In this document: positions 1 through 8,180 of the stretch, one piece after another
Layout of the letters: each line of letters begins with the position of its first letter
Position numbering within the stretch: the first letter of the stretch is position 1
DNA from: Nocardia brasiliensis NBRC 14402
GTDB lineage: Bacteria > Actinomycetota > Actinomycetes > Mycobacteriales > Mycobacteriaceae
Direction of reading: 5' to 3'
Assembly: GCF_000308475.2 (NCBI RefSeq)
Contig: NZ_BAFT02000110.1
Span: 310,001 to 374,000 of the forward strand
Length of the DNA stretch: 64,000 bases
The notes under the pieces: generated by a model
Databases searched by the model: none
Told to the model about the DNA's origin: nothing
The model's input: the letters and a program-made list of their open reading frames with translations, nothing else
Position numbers and translations under genes: made by a program

Positions 1-32
1 CAAATCAATTGCCCTGGTCAGGTGGGGTAGGC

Positions 33-572
33 ATGATTCGGCCCATGGATGTGTCGTCGTCTACCGTGCTGCGCTGGCAATTCGACCTGGTCTGGGCGCT
101 GTTCGAAGTCCACCTCGAGCGGTTGACCGAGGCTGAGGTTCGCTGGGAGCCCGCGGAACTGTGCTGGACGCTGCGGGCCGGCGCCGACGGGAGCTGGGTG
201 CCGGACTGGGCGGATATCGAGCCCGATCCGATCCCGGTACCGACCATCGCCTGGCTCAGCTGGCATATCGGCTGGTGGTGGAGTGTGACCATGGATCACC
301 TGGCCGGCCGGGCGCCCCGGGAGCGGCACGAGATCGAGTGGCCGGGTGACCACGCCGTCGTCGCATGGCTGCGCGGCCTGCGGACGGAGTGGTTGCGCAC
401 GTTGGATCGGATCTCCGACGCGGATCTCCTTGCCCCGGCGGCGTTTCCGTGGCCCGACGAGGACAGGAAGTCCGTCGCGCACACCCTCGCCTGGGTGAAC
501 GCCGAACTGATGAAGAACGCTGCCGAGATCGGGCAGCTGCGGCTGCTGCACGCGGTGCGCGACGGCCGGTGA
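33..572 (+). CDS. DinB-superfamily (DUF664-like) protein
   Basis: A 179-residue protein with the all-alpha layout of the DinB/YfiT-like superfamily, whose members are metal-dependent four-helix bundles, in actinomycetes often thiol transferases or of unknown role. A tryptophan- and histidine-rich helix (WHIGWWW, about residues 80-90) lies where the first metal ligand is expected, and the last helix has the family-style segment before a Gln-Leu-Arg run. The ATG at 33 follows a G-rich stretch (GGTGGGG) and is preferred to an upstream TTG at 9; ATG 45 is also possible. It converges with the TetR gene to its right. Function cannot be narrowed further. Confidence 0.7.
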   Translation: MIRPMDVSSSTVLRWQFDLVWALFEVHLERLTEAEVRWEPAELCWTLRAGADGSWVPDWADIEPDPIPVPTIAWLSWHIGWWWSVTMDHLAGRAPRERHEIEWPGDHAVVAWLRGLRTEWLRTLDRISDADLLAPAAFPWPDEDRKSVAHTLAWVNAELMKNAAEIGQLRLLHAVRDGR

Positions 573-588
573 GGCAAACGGTTTCGGC

Positions 589-1197
589 CTAGGCGTCGAT
601 CGTGAGGCCGGTGATCAACTGTTCGATCACCGCGCGCACCGCAGCGGTGTCATCGGTGGATTCCGCTGAGTGCGCGAGGATTTGGGCCGCCTCGTCCAGG
701 GCGCCGACGATGATCAACGCCAGCGGGCGCACGGGTTGGCGTCGGATGCGACCCGCCGCGATGGCGCCCGCCAAGGCGTTTTCCACCCGGCCGATCGTGT
801 GCCGCAACTCGATCTCGCGCCAGAGGTGCCAACCCAGCACCGCGGGGCCGTCCAGCAGTGCGATGCGCCGCACTTCGGGCGCGGTCGACGCGTCCAGCCA
901 GGCCAGGCAGCCGACGATCAGGCCGGCGATCGGATCGTCGGACCGCGCCTCGGCCACCGCCGTGCCGATCACCTCGACCAGGCTGCGCTCGAGATCCTCG
1001 AACACCGCCTCGAAGAGCTCGCGCTTCTCGCTGAACTGGTGATAGAGCGCGCCGCGACTGACACCAGCGGCCTCGGCCACCGCGACGGTGCTCACCGCGC
1101 CATATCCGAACCGGCCGAACAGATCTCGCGCGGCACGGATCACCGCGGCGCGGGTGGCGGCCGAGCGTTCGGCCTGGGTTCGTCGATCAGCGTTCAT
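589..1197 (-). CDS. TetR/AcrR family transcriptional regulator
   Basis: 202-residue one-component repressor. The N-terminal HTH (about residues 15-60) has the TetR hallmark of a recognition helix followed by GALYHQFSEKRELFEAVF. The C-terminal two-thirds is an alpha-helical ligand and dimerisation domain with a TetR_C-type run. It is transcribed divergently from the SnoaL-like gene at 1300, and the 102-base gap between them holds an inverted repeat (1260-1278) that is a good operator candidate. By family logic it likely represses its neighbour, itself, or both. The ligand is unknown. Confidence 0.9.
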   Translation of the reverse strand: MNADRRTQAERSAATRAAVIRAARDLFGRFGYGAVSTVAVAEAAGVSRGALYHQFSEKRELFEAVFEDLERSLVEVIGTAVAEARSDDPIAGLIVGCLAWLDASTAPEVRRIALLDGPAVLGWHLWREIELRHTIGRVENALAGAIAAGRIRRQPVRPLALIIVGALDEAAQILAHSAESTDDTAAVRAVIEQLITGLTIDA

Positions 1198-1259
1198 GGC
1201 GACGTAGCAGTCTATCCACGCCGCCGCACCCCTTGACCGCGGCCGCCACCTTCGTGGAA

Positions 1260-1278
1260 CATACAGTCATCCTGTTTG
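1260..1278. promoter_or_regulatory. candidate TetR operator
   Basis: An imperfect inverted repeat, CATACAG, 5 bases, CTGTTTG (one mismatch between arms), lies in the gap between the divergent TetR gene and the SnoaL-like gene, ending 22 bases before the ATG at 1300. Size and position fit a TetR dimer site. Binding by the neighbouring TetR is inference. Confidence 0.45.
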
Positions 1279-1299
1279 TATCTTAGAAGGATTCAGATC

Positions 1300-1701
1300 A
1301 TGTCCGTTGGCACCAAGGATCTGTTCGAGCGCTACCACGCCTGCTGGGCTGATCGCGATCCCGACCGCATCGTCGAATTGCACACGCCCGACTCGGTTTT
1401 CCATCTGCATTCCGGGGGCAAGCCCGCACACGGCCGGGTCGAGATCCGCGCGGCCGCCGCGGAGACCTTCGCCTTGGTCCCGGACCTGACCTTCCATCTG
1501 GTCAATCTGCGAGTCGGCGACGATTTCTGGGCGGTCCAGTGGAAGTTGTCGGGCACCTCGGTCACCGGTGCGGCCGTCGATGTGGACATCGCCGACGTGG
1601 TCTTCGTCGAGGACGGTGCGGTGCGCGAGAAGCACACCTACGTCGACGGTGTGGCCATGCAGGCCGCACTGGCCACCCCGGCCGAGAGCGTTCAGCGGTA
1701 G
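1300..1701 (+). CDS. SnoaL-like / NTF2-fold protein
   Basis: 133 residues with the compact alpha+beta NTF2 fold pattern: an N-terminal helix (DLFERYHACWADRDPDRI), then 'HTPDSVFHLHSGG' and strands containing 'DLTFHLVNLRVGDD' and 'HTYVDGVAM'. Such proteins serve as small isomerases, cyclases or ligand-binding domains; the substrate cannot be told. ATG 1300 is chosen because AGAAGG (1285-1290) sits at ribosome-binding distance, whereas the upstream TTG at 1276 lies inside the candidate operator. The gene is divergent from a TetR gene and probably under its control. Confidence 0.75.
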   Translation: MSVGTKDLFERYHACWADRDPDRIVELHTPDSVFHLHSGGKPAHGRVEIRAAAAETFALVPDLTFHLVNLRVGDDFWAVQWKLSGTSVTGAAVDVDIADVVFVEDGAVREKHTYVDGVAMQAALATPAESVQR

Positions 1702-1838
1702 AGGGCCTCGATATCGGCGGCGTAGTTCGCGGCCACGACGGCGCGCTCGAGGGAAAGCTTCGGGGTCAATTCGCCGCCGTCCGCTTCCGCGCCACCCACC
1801 GGATTATACTCTGCGAATCGCCCGTCGTAGCGGCGCAT
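1692..1838 (-). pseudogene. 3' remnant of a long-chain acyl-CoA ligase (FadD-type)
   Basis: On the minus strand, the last ~48 codons before the stop read like the extreme C-terminus of AMP-forming long-chain acyl-CoA synthetases: a short acidic stretch, then 'GELTPKLSLERAVV' and 'ADIEALYR' at the stop. In the family this is the end of the mobile C-terminal lid, containing the catalytic lysine (LTPxLKLxR...). No adenylation core or start lies upstream; that DNA is now the promoter region and 5' end of the amine oxidase gene on the other strand. It is interpreted as a truncated relic. Its last bases overlap the SnoaL-like gene. Confidence 0.6.
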
Positions 1839-1932
1839 GTGCCGAGTTCGCGTGGGGGAGGGCACGATTCCGGTACCGTCTGCGGCCGTTGCGCTGAACT
1901 GGGCTCTGCCCTCGCACCGGGGAGGATCGGGG

Positions 1933-3672
1933 ATGTCGAACGGCGGGGTGTCCCGACGCGGTCTGCTGGGTACCGCGCTGGCCGCGGGTGCGCTGGCGGC
2001 GACGGCGTGCGCGCCCGCCGCCGGCGTCGGCGACAGTTCGCGCAGCGAATGGCTGGCCAGACAGTTGCTCGGGGTCGGCGCGGACGGTACCGATCTCACG
2101 TTGACCTACTTGAAGACCCTGATCGATACCGGTCTTCCCGCCGCGGATCGGCGCAAGCGCGTCATCGTCGTCGGCGCGGGCCCGGCCGGGTTGAGTGCCG
2201 CGAATCTGCTCGCCGCGGCCGGACATCAGGTGACGGTGTTGGAGGCCAACGGAAATCGGGTCGGCGGCCGGGTCAAGACGTTCCGCGGTGTCTTCACCGA
2301 TCCTGCCCTCTACGCCGAGGGCGGCGCGATGCGGCTGTCCGGCGCACAGCCGTTGGCGCTGGCGCTGGCCGACAAGTTCGGTCTGCCGCGCAGGCCGTTC
2401 TACAGCGCCGATGTACATCCGCACACCCGTGCACCTGTCACGCCGCCGGTCGTCTATCGCTCCTTCACCGGTGAGGAGTGGTCCAACGGACCCGTAATAC
2501 GTTACGTGCCAACGGCTTCTGCGAGCCGCGGGCTGATCAAGGTGAACGGAAGCATCGTTTCGCGCGGCGACTACGCCGCGAATCCCGGTGCGGTGCACGC
2601 GGGTTTCGGCTGTGCGCTGTCCACGGCCAGCAGCGCCGCTCTCGATGCCGAACTGCGCAAAGACTCTGTGCGGCAGAGCGGTTCGATCGAGCGGCAGGTC
2701 GAGAGCTGGACCGGCCTGCTGCAAACCTACGAAAACCATTCCCTGCGTGACTATCTGCGCGAGCGGGGCTGGCCCAAAGCGCGGATCGATGCGGTCGGCA
2801 CCTTGGAGAACCTGACCGCGCGGCTGGGGTATAGCGTCGTGTTCCCGCTGGTCGACCACAACTTGATCCCCGCAGGCGCCACCTATTGGGAATTGGCGGG
2901 CGGCATGTCGACGCTCACCGACGCACTGGCCCGGCAGCTGGGACCGGCGCTCCTGCTGGGCAAGCGCATGGCCGGGCTGGAGCAGACCGAGCACGGCGTG
3001 CGGATCCGGACCACCGCGGAAACCGGCGACGAGACCTCCGACGGCCGGCCGATCGATCCGGTCGAGTCGTTCGAGGCGGACTACGCGATCGTGGCGATCC
3101 CGTTCAGCGCGGCGCGCTTCTGCACGTTCGATCCGCCGTTGAGCTATGCCAAGCGCCGGGCGATCATCGAACTACAGCACGACTCGGCGACAAAAGTGTT
3201 GCTGGAGTTCAAAAGTCGCTTCTGGGAGCAGGGGCCGGGCGGCTTCCGCGGCGGGCGCTGCGTCAGCGATTCGCCGAACCGGTGCACGTATTTCCCGTCG
3301 CACGTGCTGGATTCCGACGGCGGGGTGGTGCTGGCCTCCTACACCTTCGCCGAGGACGCGATGCGCTGGGACGCGCTCACCGAGGGGGAGCGCATCCACT
3401 TCGCCCTGGCCGGCCTGCGCGAACTGTTCGGCGCGCGGGTCGATGCCGAATTCACCGGTGTCGGCATCACCCAGAGCTGGGCGCGGGCCCGCTACGCGCT
3501 CGGCGAAGCAGCCATCCCGGCGCCCGGCCAGTTGCACGAGCATCATTTCGCTACCCGATCGATCGAAGGCCGGGTGCATTTCGCCGGTGACCACACCAGC
3601 CTCAACACCGCGTGGATCGAGGGCGCGCTGGAAAGCGGTGTCCGCAGCGCTCTCGAGGTCCACCAGCGCTGA
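1933..3672 (+). CDS. flavin amine oxidase, Tat-exported (putative lipoprotein)
   Basis: 579-residue FAD-dependent amine oxidase of the monoamine/L-amino acid oxidase group. The N-terminus carries a twin-arginine motif (SRRGLLG), a hydrophobic stretch and a lipobox-like ATAC, so the enzyme is probably folded in the cytosol, exported by Tat and lipidated. The Rossmann dinucleotide site VVGAGPAGLSAA (about residue 75) is followed by the E at the end of strand 2 and the GG-R-V motif (VGGRVKTF). The C-terminal part ends with the typical FAD contact 'HFAGDHTSLNTAWIEGALESG'. ATG 1933 is chosen because GGAGGATCGGGG precedes it and it opens the signal peptide. Substrate unknown. Confidence 0.88.
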   Translation: MSNGGVSRRGLLGTALAAGALAATACAPAAGVGDSSRSEWLARQLLGVGADGTDLTLTYLKTLIDTGLPAADRRKRVIVVGAGPAGLSAANLLAAAGHQVTVLEANGNRVGGRVKTFRGVFTDPALYAEGGAMRLSGAQPLALALADKFGLPRRPFYSADVHPHTRAPVTPPVVYRSFTGEEWSNGPVIRYVPTASASRGLIKVNGSIVSRGDYAANPGAVHAGFGCALSTASSAALDAELRKDSVRQSGSIERQVESWTGLLQTYENHSLRDYLRERGWPKARIDAVGTLENLTARLGYSVVFPLVDHNLIPAGATYWELAGGMSTLTDALARQLGPALLLGKRMAGLEQTEHGVRIRTTAETGDETSDGRPIDPVESFEADYAIVAIPFSAARFCTFDPPLSYAKRRAIIELQHDSATKVLLEFKSRFWEQGPGGFRGGRCVSDSPNRCTYFPSHVLDSDGGVVLASYTFAEDAMRWDALTEGERIHFALAGLRELFGARVDAEFTGVGITQSWARARYALGEAAIPAPGQLHEHHFATRSIEGRVHFAGDHTSLNTAWIEGALESGVRSALEVHQR

Positions 3673-3688
3673 GCCGTCACCGATTTCG

Positions 3689-4108
3689 TCAGCTCGGCGC
3701 GATATCGGCGACGAACAGCTGCAGCCGCTTGCCCGTGATCGCGTGGACGAGCCCGGTCTCCATGCGCGGCACCAGCGGCAACCGCGCGACGGTACCGCTG
3801 TCGACGATGCGCGGGTTGACGAGCCGGATCGCCCGGCCGCCGCGGCGCAACTCGGCCCCGTCGGCGGCGAGTACGTTGCGCGCCCAGTCGGTGGTGCCGT
3901 GCCCGAGCACGATGCCCAGCCCGCCGTCGAAACCGAATGTGTTGACCGGCGTCTCGTAGTGTTTGCCCGATTTGCGTCCCCGGTGTTCGATCACCGCGAA
4001 CGTCGGCAGGTAGCGCGATAGGCGACGGGCGACCGGGTTCATGTACCGGCTCTGCCAGCGGCCGAACCAGGTGGGAAAGAACTGCGGGCCACGATCTGCC
4101 TGGGTCAT
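3689..4108 (-). CDS. nitroreductase family deazaflavin-dependent oxidoreductase (DDN-like)
   Basis: 139 residues of the split beta-barrel F420-binding family typified by mycobacterial Ddn. The characteristic strand 'IEHRGRKSGKHYETPVNTF' (T/H-x-GRKSG-x-x-R/Y-x-TP) near residue 45 forms part of the deazaflavin pocket, and 'GTTDWARNVLAADGAELRRGGR' is the second conserved block. The ATG at 4108 is preceded by GGAGGAC. Family members reduce quinones or similar substrates with F420H2; the native substrate here is unknown. It converges with the amine oxidase gene, with a 16-base gap. Confidence 0.85.
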   Translation of the reverse strand: MTQADRGPQFFPTWFGRWQSRYMNPVARRLSRYLPTFAVIEHRGRKSGKHYETPVNTFGFDGGLGIVLGHGTTDWARNVLAADGAELRRGGRAIRLVNPRIVDSGTVARLPLVPRMETGLVHAITGKRLQLFVADIAPS

Positions 4109-4285
4109 GCGTCCTCCGTGCACTTTCGGCCGCGAAACGAACGGTGCGCGGCACCGCCGCACACGAGCTTAGAAACCGAGTGGCCCCACCGCATCCGACT
4201 CAGGGCGGACCCGTGGGCCCGGTGCGGTGGTGACCTCGTCTGATTTCCGCCAGCATTTCGCCTCGGCCCTCGTAACGTCGACCGC

Positions 4286-4702
4286 ATGTCAGAGACCAGC
4301 AAGGCCCTCGTGCAACGCGCGTGGAAGGCGTTCGCCACCCACGACTTCGATCAGATCGCCGCGTTTTTCACCGAGGACGCGGAATGGCTCGCTCAGGCGA
4401 ACAACGCGACCGCCGTCTTCCTGAACGGCCCGAGCCACATGGTCGGCCGCGACTTCATCGCCGACTTCATCGCCAACGGCTTTCCGAAGCTCTTCGCGAA
4501 GGACGTCTCGATCGTTTTCCGCGGTTTCTACGCCGACGGTGATCGGGTGACGGTGGAGGAGACCATGACCGCCACCCTCGCGAACGGGAACGCCTACGAG
4601 AACGACTACTGTTTCGTCTTCGAACTTCGTGACGGCCTGATCCACCGCGTGCGCGAGTACATGGACACCGCCCGCGGTCACCGCATGGTGTTCGCCGGCT
4701 GA
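4286..4702 (+). CDS. SnoaL-like / NTF2-fold protein
   Basis: 138 residues with the SnoaL_2 pattern: helix 'ALVQRAWKAFATHDFDQIAAFF', 'TEDAEWLA', 'VGRDFIADFI', central strand 'VSIVFRGFYADGDRVTVEETMTA', and C-terminal 'DYCFVFELRDGLIHRVREYMDT'. It is distinct from the other NTF2-like protein at 1300. Homologues act as ketosteroid-isomerase-like or polyketide-cyclase-like enzymes; no substrate can be assigned. It converges with the TetR gene to the right. Confidence 0.85.
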   Translation: MSETSKALVQRAWKAFATHDFDQIAAFFTEDAEWLAQANNATAVFLNGPSHMVGRDFIADFIANGFPKLFAKDVSIVFRGFYADGDRVTVEETMTATLANGNAYENDYCFVFELRDGLIHRVREYMDTARGHRMVFAG

Positions 4703-4731
4703 TTTCCGCCTGCCGGGCGTGCGCGCCCGGC

Positions 4732-5352
4732 TCAGCGTTCCTTCGGCGGCCACCAGGCGCCCATGCCGAGGGCGATCAGGCGCATCTGTTGCACGGTGCG
4801 GTCGACGAGCAGTTCTTGTTCGCGCGCCGGTGCCGAGATGTAGGCGGCGATGCCGTCGGAGACCGTGGCGACCAGCAGGTCGGCCGCGATCTCCAGGTCC
4901 GCGGGGGACCAGGAGTCCAGCGCGCGGATGCGGGAGAGGTCCGCGACGAGTTCCCGCACGATCAACTGGATTTCCAGCGCGATGGATTTGCGCAGTGCCG
5001 CCGATCCGCCGTGGCGCTCCCTGGTGAGGAAGCCGAACAGTTCCCGCTTCGGGTCGACCTGTGCGAACACGAAGCGCACGGTGTCGGCGAGGCTGGCCTC
5101 CGGATTGCGCCGCACCTCACGCAGCGCGAGCCGCAGAGCGGTGATGCCGTCGTCGACCAAGGTCGCGCCCAGATCGTCGAGCGAGGCGAAGTGCCGGTAG
5201 AAGGCGGTTGGCACGATGCCCGCGGAACGGGCGATCTCACGCAGGCTGAGCGCGGCGAAGCCGCGGTCGGCGGCCAACGCCAAGGTGCCGTCCATGAGGG
5301 CCTGTCGCGTGCGCTCCTTGCGCTCGCCTCGGGTTGCTGACTGCTCGCTCAT
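4732..5352 (-). CDS. TetR-family regulator, DesT/FabR-like
   Basis: 206-residue TetR protein. The HTH (about residues 18-65) contains 'FAALSLREIARSAGIVPTAFYRHFASLDDLGATLV'; the 'VPTAFYRHF' recognition helix is typical of the FabR/DesT branch that senses acyl-CoA saturation. The C-terminus holds a long helical ligand domain. It is divergent from the ferredoxin reductase-desaturase operon, whose promoter carries an 18-bp inverted repeat resembling FabR sites (5459-5476), so a role as repressor of desaturation is likely. The start is placed at ATG 5352 (MSEQSATRG). On the minus strand a TATGCT -10-like hexamer ends about 7 bases upstream, so the transcript may be leaderless. Confidence 0.87.
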   Translation of the reverse strand: MSEQSATRGERKERTRQALMDGTLALAADRGFAALSLREIARSAGIVPTAFYRHFASLDDLGATLVDDGITALRLALREVRRNPEASLADTVRFVFAQVDPKRELFGFLTRERHGGSAALRKSIALEIQLIVRELVADLSRIRALDSWSPADLEIAADLLVATVSDGIAAYISAPAREQELLVDRTVQQMRLIALGMGAWWPPKER

Positions 5353-5458
5353 CACGGTGAGCATACATCCGTTCACCATTCCACTCATCCAAAGATGTTG
5401 TTCGGGTCACATGTTTTGCCGGTTGACACCCGACCCCTGCCATCGGTCACACTAGTTG

Positions 5459-5476
5459 AGTGTACAGACGTGCACT
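5459..5476. promoter_or_regulatory. candidate operator of the desaturase operon
   Basis: An 18-bp imperfect inverted repeat, AGTGTACAGACGTGCACT, with half-site AGTGyAC. It resembles the FabR/DesT-type AGCGTACA...TGTACGCT arrangement in spacing and outer bases. A TTGACA -35 hexamer lies at 5423-5428 and the -10 is expected near 5446-5454, so the repeat sits at or just after the transcription start, as expected for a repressor site. The reductase ATG is 79 bases downstream. Confidence 0.55.
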
Positions 5477-5554
5477 GAAATTGGAACGCAACGTCGCGGG
5501 ACCCGCGCCACACAGCCCGGCAGTAGGACCCCGACGCAGAGGTACGGAGAACGA

Positions 5555-6670
5555 ATGGTGGATCTCATCAATCTGGTGCAGACCCTGACCACACCGCATC
5601 CGCTGGACCGGTATCTGGAACTGGTGCGTCCCACGCTGACCGCGCGGGAGATGCGCGCCGAGATCGTCCACGTCGACCGGTCGGTGCCCGGCTCGGTGAC
5701 GCTCACCCTGCGTCCGACCCGCCAGTGGCAGGGTCACGCCGCGGGCCAATACGTGCAGATCGGTGTCGTGATCAACGGTGTCCGGCATACCCGGTGCTAT
5801 TCGCCGGTCGGCCCGGCGGGTGGCCGGGGCAAGCAGGTGCAGCTCACCGTCAAGGCTCATCCCGAGGGTTTGGTGTCGCAGTATCTGCACCGCAACGCCC
5901 GGCCCGGACTGGTGGTCGACCTCGAGCCCGCCGCGGGGACGTTCCGGCTGCCGGATCAGCGACCCGACCGGGTGCTGCTGATCAGCGGCGGCAGCGGTAT
6001 CACGCCCGTGCTGTCGATGCTGCGCACCCTGGCTGCCGAGGACTATCCGGGCGAGGTCGTGTTCCTGCACTACGCGAAGTCGCCCGAGGTGGTGCCGCAT
6101 CGCGCCGAACTCGACGCGATCGCGCAGCGGCACAAGAACTTTCGCATCGAACTGCGGCATCCGTGGCGGTCCGACACGAGTAATGTGAACCGCAAGGCCC
6201 CGTGGGTCGACGTGGCCACCGCGGCTGCCAGTGGGTATTTCGACTACGACGAACTGGAGCGGGTGGCGCCGTGGTTCGCCGACGCGGAAACCTTTGTCTG
6301 CGGCCCACAGTCGCTGATGGATGCGGTGCGCAAGATCTACCAGGCCGAGCAGCTCGACCAGCGGCTGCACAGCGAGGAATTCACGGTTTCCCTCGCGCCT
6401 GTGGATACCGAAGATGCCTACGGCACAGTGAGTTTCGCCGCCGCCGGCGTCACCGCGGACAACAACGGCGCCCCCCTGCTGGAACAGGCCGAAGCGGCGG
6501 GGCTCACCCCCGAGTACGGCTGCCGGATGGGAATCTGCTTCTCCTGCACGGCTGTTCGCCGTTCCGGTTGCACCCGCAACCTGCGCACCGGCGAGACCGA
6601 CAGCGACCCGGATCAGCCCATCCAGCTCTGCATCAACGCCCCCGTGGGCGACGTCGAGATCGACATCTGA
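5555..6670 (+). CDS. ferredoxin reductase partner of the acyl desaturase (Rv3230c-like)
   Basis: 371-residue flavoprotein with an FAD-binding barrel (RxYS-type motif 'RCYSPVG', about residue 89), an NAD(P)-binding domain ('LLISGGSGITPVLSML') and a C-terminal plant-type [2Fe-2S] ferredoxin domain with ligands in 'CRMGICFSCTAVRRSGC' plus a later cysteine (LCINAPVGD). This matches the reductase that feeds electrons to DesA3 in mycobacteria. ATG 5555 follows CGGAGA and fits the family's short N-terminus; an upstream TTG at 5456 would overlap the operator. The desaturase starts 20 bases after its stop, so the two are one operon. Confidence 0.92.
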   Translation: MVDLINLVQTLTTPHPLDRYLELVRPTLTAREMRAEIVHVDRSVPGSVTLTLRPTRQWQGHAAGQYVQIGVVINGVRHTRCYSPVGPAGGRGKQVQLTVKAHPEGLVSQYLHRNARPGLVVDLEPAAGTFRLPDQRPDRVLLISGGSGITPVLSMLRTLAAEDYPGEVVFLHYAKSPEVVPHRAELDAIAQRHKNFRIELRHPWRSDTSNVNRKAPWVDVATAAASGYFDYDELERVAPWFADAETFVCGPQSLMDAVRKIYQAEQLDQRLHSEEFTVSLAPVDTEDAYGTVSFAAAGVTADNNGAPLLEQAEAAGLTPEYGCRMGICFSCTAVRRSGCTRNLRTGETDSDPDQPIQLCINAPVGDVEIDI

Positions 6671-6690
6671 CCGAACAAGAGGAGTAATCG

Positions 6691-7839
6691 ATGACCATCC
6701 TCACCGAAACCAAAGACGGCCCCCTGGTCCTGAGCCCCGATCAGGTCGAAGAGCTCGGCCGGGCGCTGGACGAACTGCGCGCCAAGGTGGTGGCCGACCT
6801 GGGCGAGCGCGACCGCGAATACCTGTACTCGATCATCAAGGCGCAGCGTGGTTTCGAGATCGCGGGCCGCGGCCTCATGTATCTCGGTTTCCTGCCGCCG
6901 TTCTGGCTGGCCGCCGTCGCTGCGCTGAGTGTGTCGAAGATCCTGGACAACATGGAGATCGGCCACAACGTCATGCACGGCCAGTACGACTGGATGCGCG
7001 AGCCCGGCGTGAATTCCCGTGTCTTCGAATGGGATACCGTCTGCCCGGCGGACCAGTGGAAGCATTCGCACAACTACCTGCACCACACCTACACCAACAT
7101 CCATAACAAGGACCGCGACATCGGCTACAGCATCCTGCGGATGGACGAGGCGCAGTCGTGGAACGTGCTGCGCCTGGGTCAGCCGCTGTACGCCTTCGCG
7201 CTGATGGTGTTGTTCGAGTGGGGCGTGATGGGGCACGACCTCGAGGTCGAGAACATCGTCGCGGGCAAGCGGAAGTGGTCCGACATCAAGAAATTGGTGA
7301 AGGGTCAGTGGCGCAAGGCCGGTAAGCAGGTGCTCAAGGACTACGTGATCTTCCCGGCGCTGAGCGGCCCGCTGTTCTTCAGCACGCTCGCGGGCAACGT
7401 GACCGCCAACCTGGTGCGCAACCTGTGGGCCTTCTCGATCATCTTCTGCGGCCATTTCCCCACCGGCGTACAGACGTTCACCGAGGAAGAGACCGCCGAC
7501 GAGACCCGCGGCGAATGGTACGTGCGGCAGATGCTCGGCTCGGCCAACATCACCGGCAGCAAACTGTTCCACATCATGTCCGGCAACCTGTCACACCAGA
7601 TCGAACACCACCTGTTCCCGGACCTGCCCGCCGCGCGCTATCCGGAGATGGCGCCGGAGGTCCGGGCACTGTGTGAAAAGTACGGATTGCCGTACAACAC
7701 CGGCCCGCTCGGCAAGCAGATCGGTTCGGTGTGGCTGAAAATTTTCAAGCTCGCACTGCCGCCCGGCTTGGTCAAGAGCGAGCCTTCTCCCGGTGTTATC
7801 GTGATGCGTCAGCGAAAGGCAAGCGAAGTGGGCGTGTGA
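6691..7839 (+). CDS. desA3: membrane fatty acid desaturase (DesA3-type delta-9 acyl-CoA desaturase)
   Basis: 382-residue integral membrane di-iron desaturase. All three histidine boxes are present: HNVMH near residue 92, HNYLHH near residue 129, and HQIEHH near residue 304, giving the eight canonical ligands, with hydrophobic segments between them. Mycobacterial DesA3 converts stearoyl-CoA to oleoyl-CoA using electrons from the reductase encoded just upstream. AGGAG (6680-6684) precedes the ATG. The stop TGA abuts the ATG of the following small gene, so three genes are likely co-transcribed and controlled by the divergent TetR protein. Confidence 0.93.
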   Translation: MTILTETKDGPLVLSPDQVEELGRALDELRAKVVADLGERDREYLYSIIKAQRGFEIAGRGLMYLGFLPPFWLAAVAALSVSKILDNMEIGHNVMHGQYDWMREPGVNSRVFEWDTVCPADQWKHSHNYLHHTYTNIHNKDRDIGYSILRMDEAQSWNVLRLGQPLYAFALMVLFEWGVMGHDLEVENIVAGKRKWSDIKKLVKGQWRKAGKQVLKDYVIFPALSGPLFFSTLAGNVTANLVRNLWAFSIIFCGHFPTGVQTFTEEETADETRGEWYVRQMLGSANITGSKLFHIMSGNLSHQIEHHLFPDLPAARYPEMAPEVRALCEKYGLPYNTGPLGKQIGSVWLKIFKLALPPGLVKSEPSPGVIVMRQRKASEVGV

Positions 7840-8163
7840 ATGATTGGGAAATTCGAAAGCAACAAGGACCTCATTCAAGAATTGACGTCCTCGGGTGCGA
7901 AGCATGTCGGCAATATCGCGAGCATCATCGCGGGCACGGTCGCGGAGGTCACCAAGGAGATCGGTGAGTGGATCACCGACGGGATCGAGATGCGGGAGGC
8001 CGCCGCGGCTGCGCGCCGGGACGCGGCGGCACAACGCGATCTCGATCTCGACGATGATCTCGAGGCGCCGGCCGCCGAGCCGGTGGTGAAAGAGCCGGTG
8101 GCGACCGAGGCGCCCTATGTGGACGCCGAGGTGGTCGAACCGGAGCCCGGCGAGCCGCGTTGA
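7840..8163 (+). CDS. small protein co-transcribed with the desaturase, unknown function
   Basis: 107 residues, starting at the base directly after the desaturase stop, so translation is probably coupled. The first ~50 residues (IGKFESNKDLIQELTSSGAK) are predicted helical and amphipathic with a mildly hydrophobic stretch 'HVGNIASIIAGTVAEV'. Then comes an Ala/Arg-rich helix and an acidic, proline-rich tail full of Asp/Glu-Pro-Val repeats. No known domain is recognised. The position suggests an accessory to the desaturase complex or its membrane assembly, which is inference only. Confidence 0.7.
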   Translation: MIGKFESNKDLIQELTSSGAKHVGNIASIIAGTVAEVTKEIGEWITDGIEMREAAAAARRDAAAQRDLDLDDDLEAPAAEPVVKEPVATEAPYVDAEVVEPEPGEPR

Positions 8164-8180
8164 TCGACCCGTCGCGCTGA

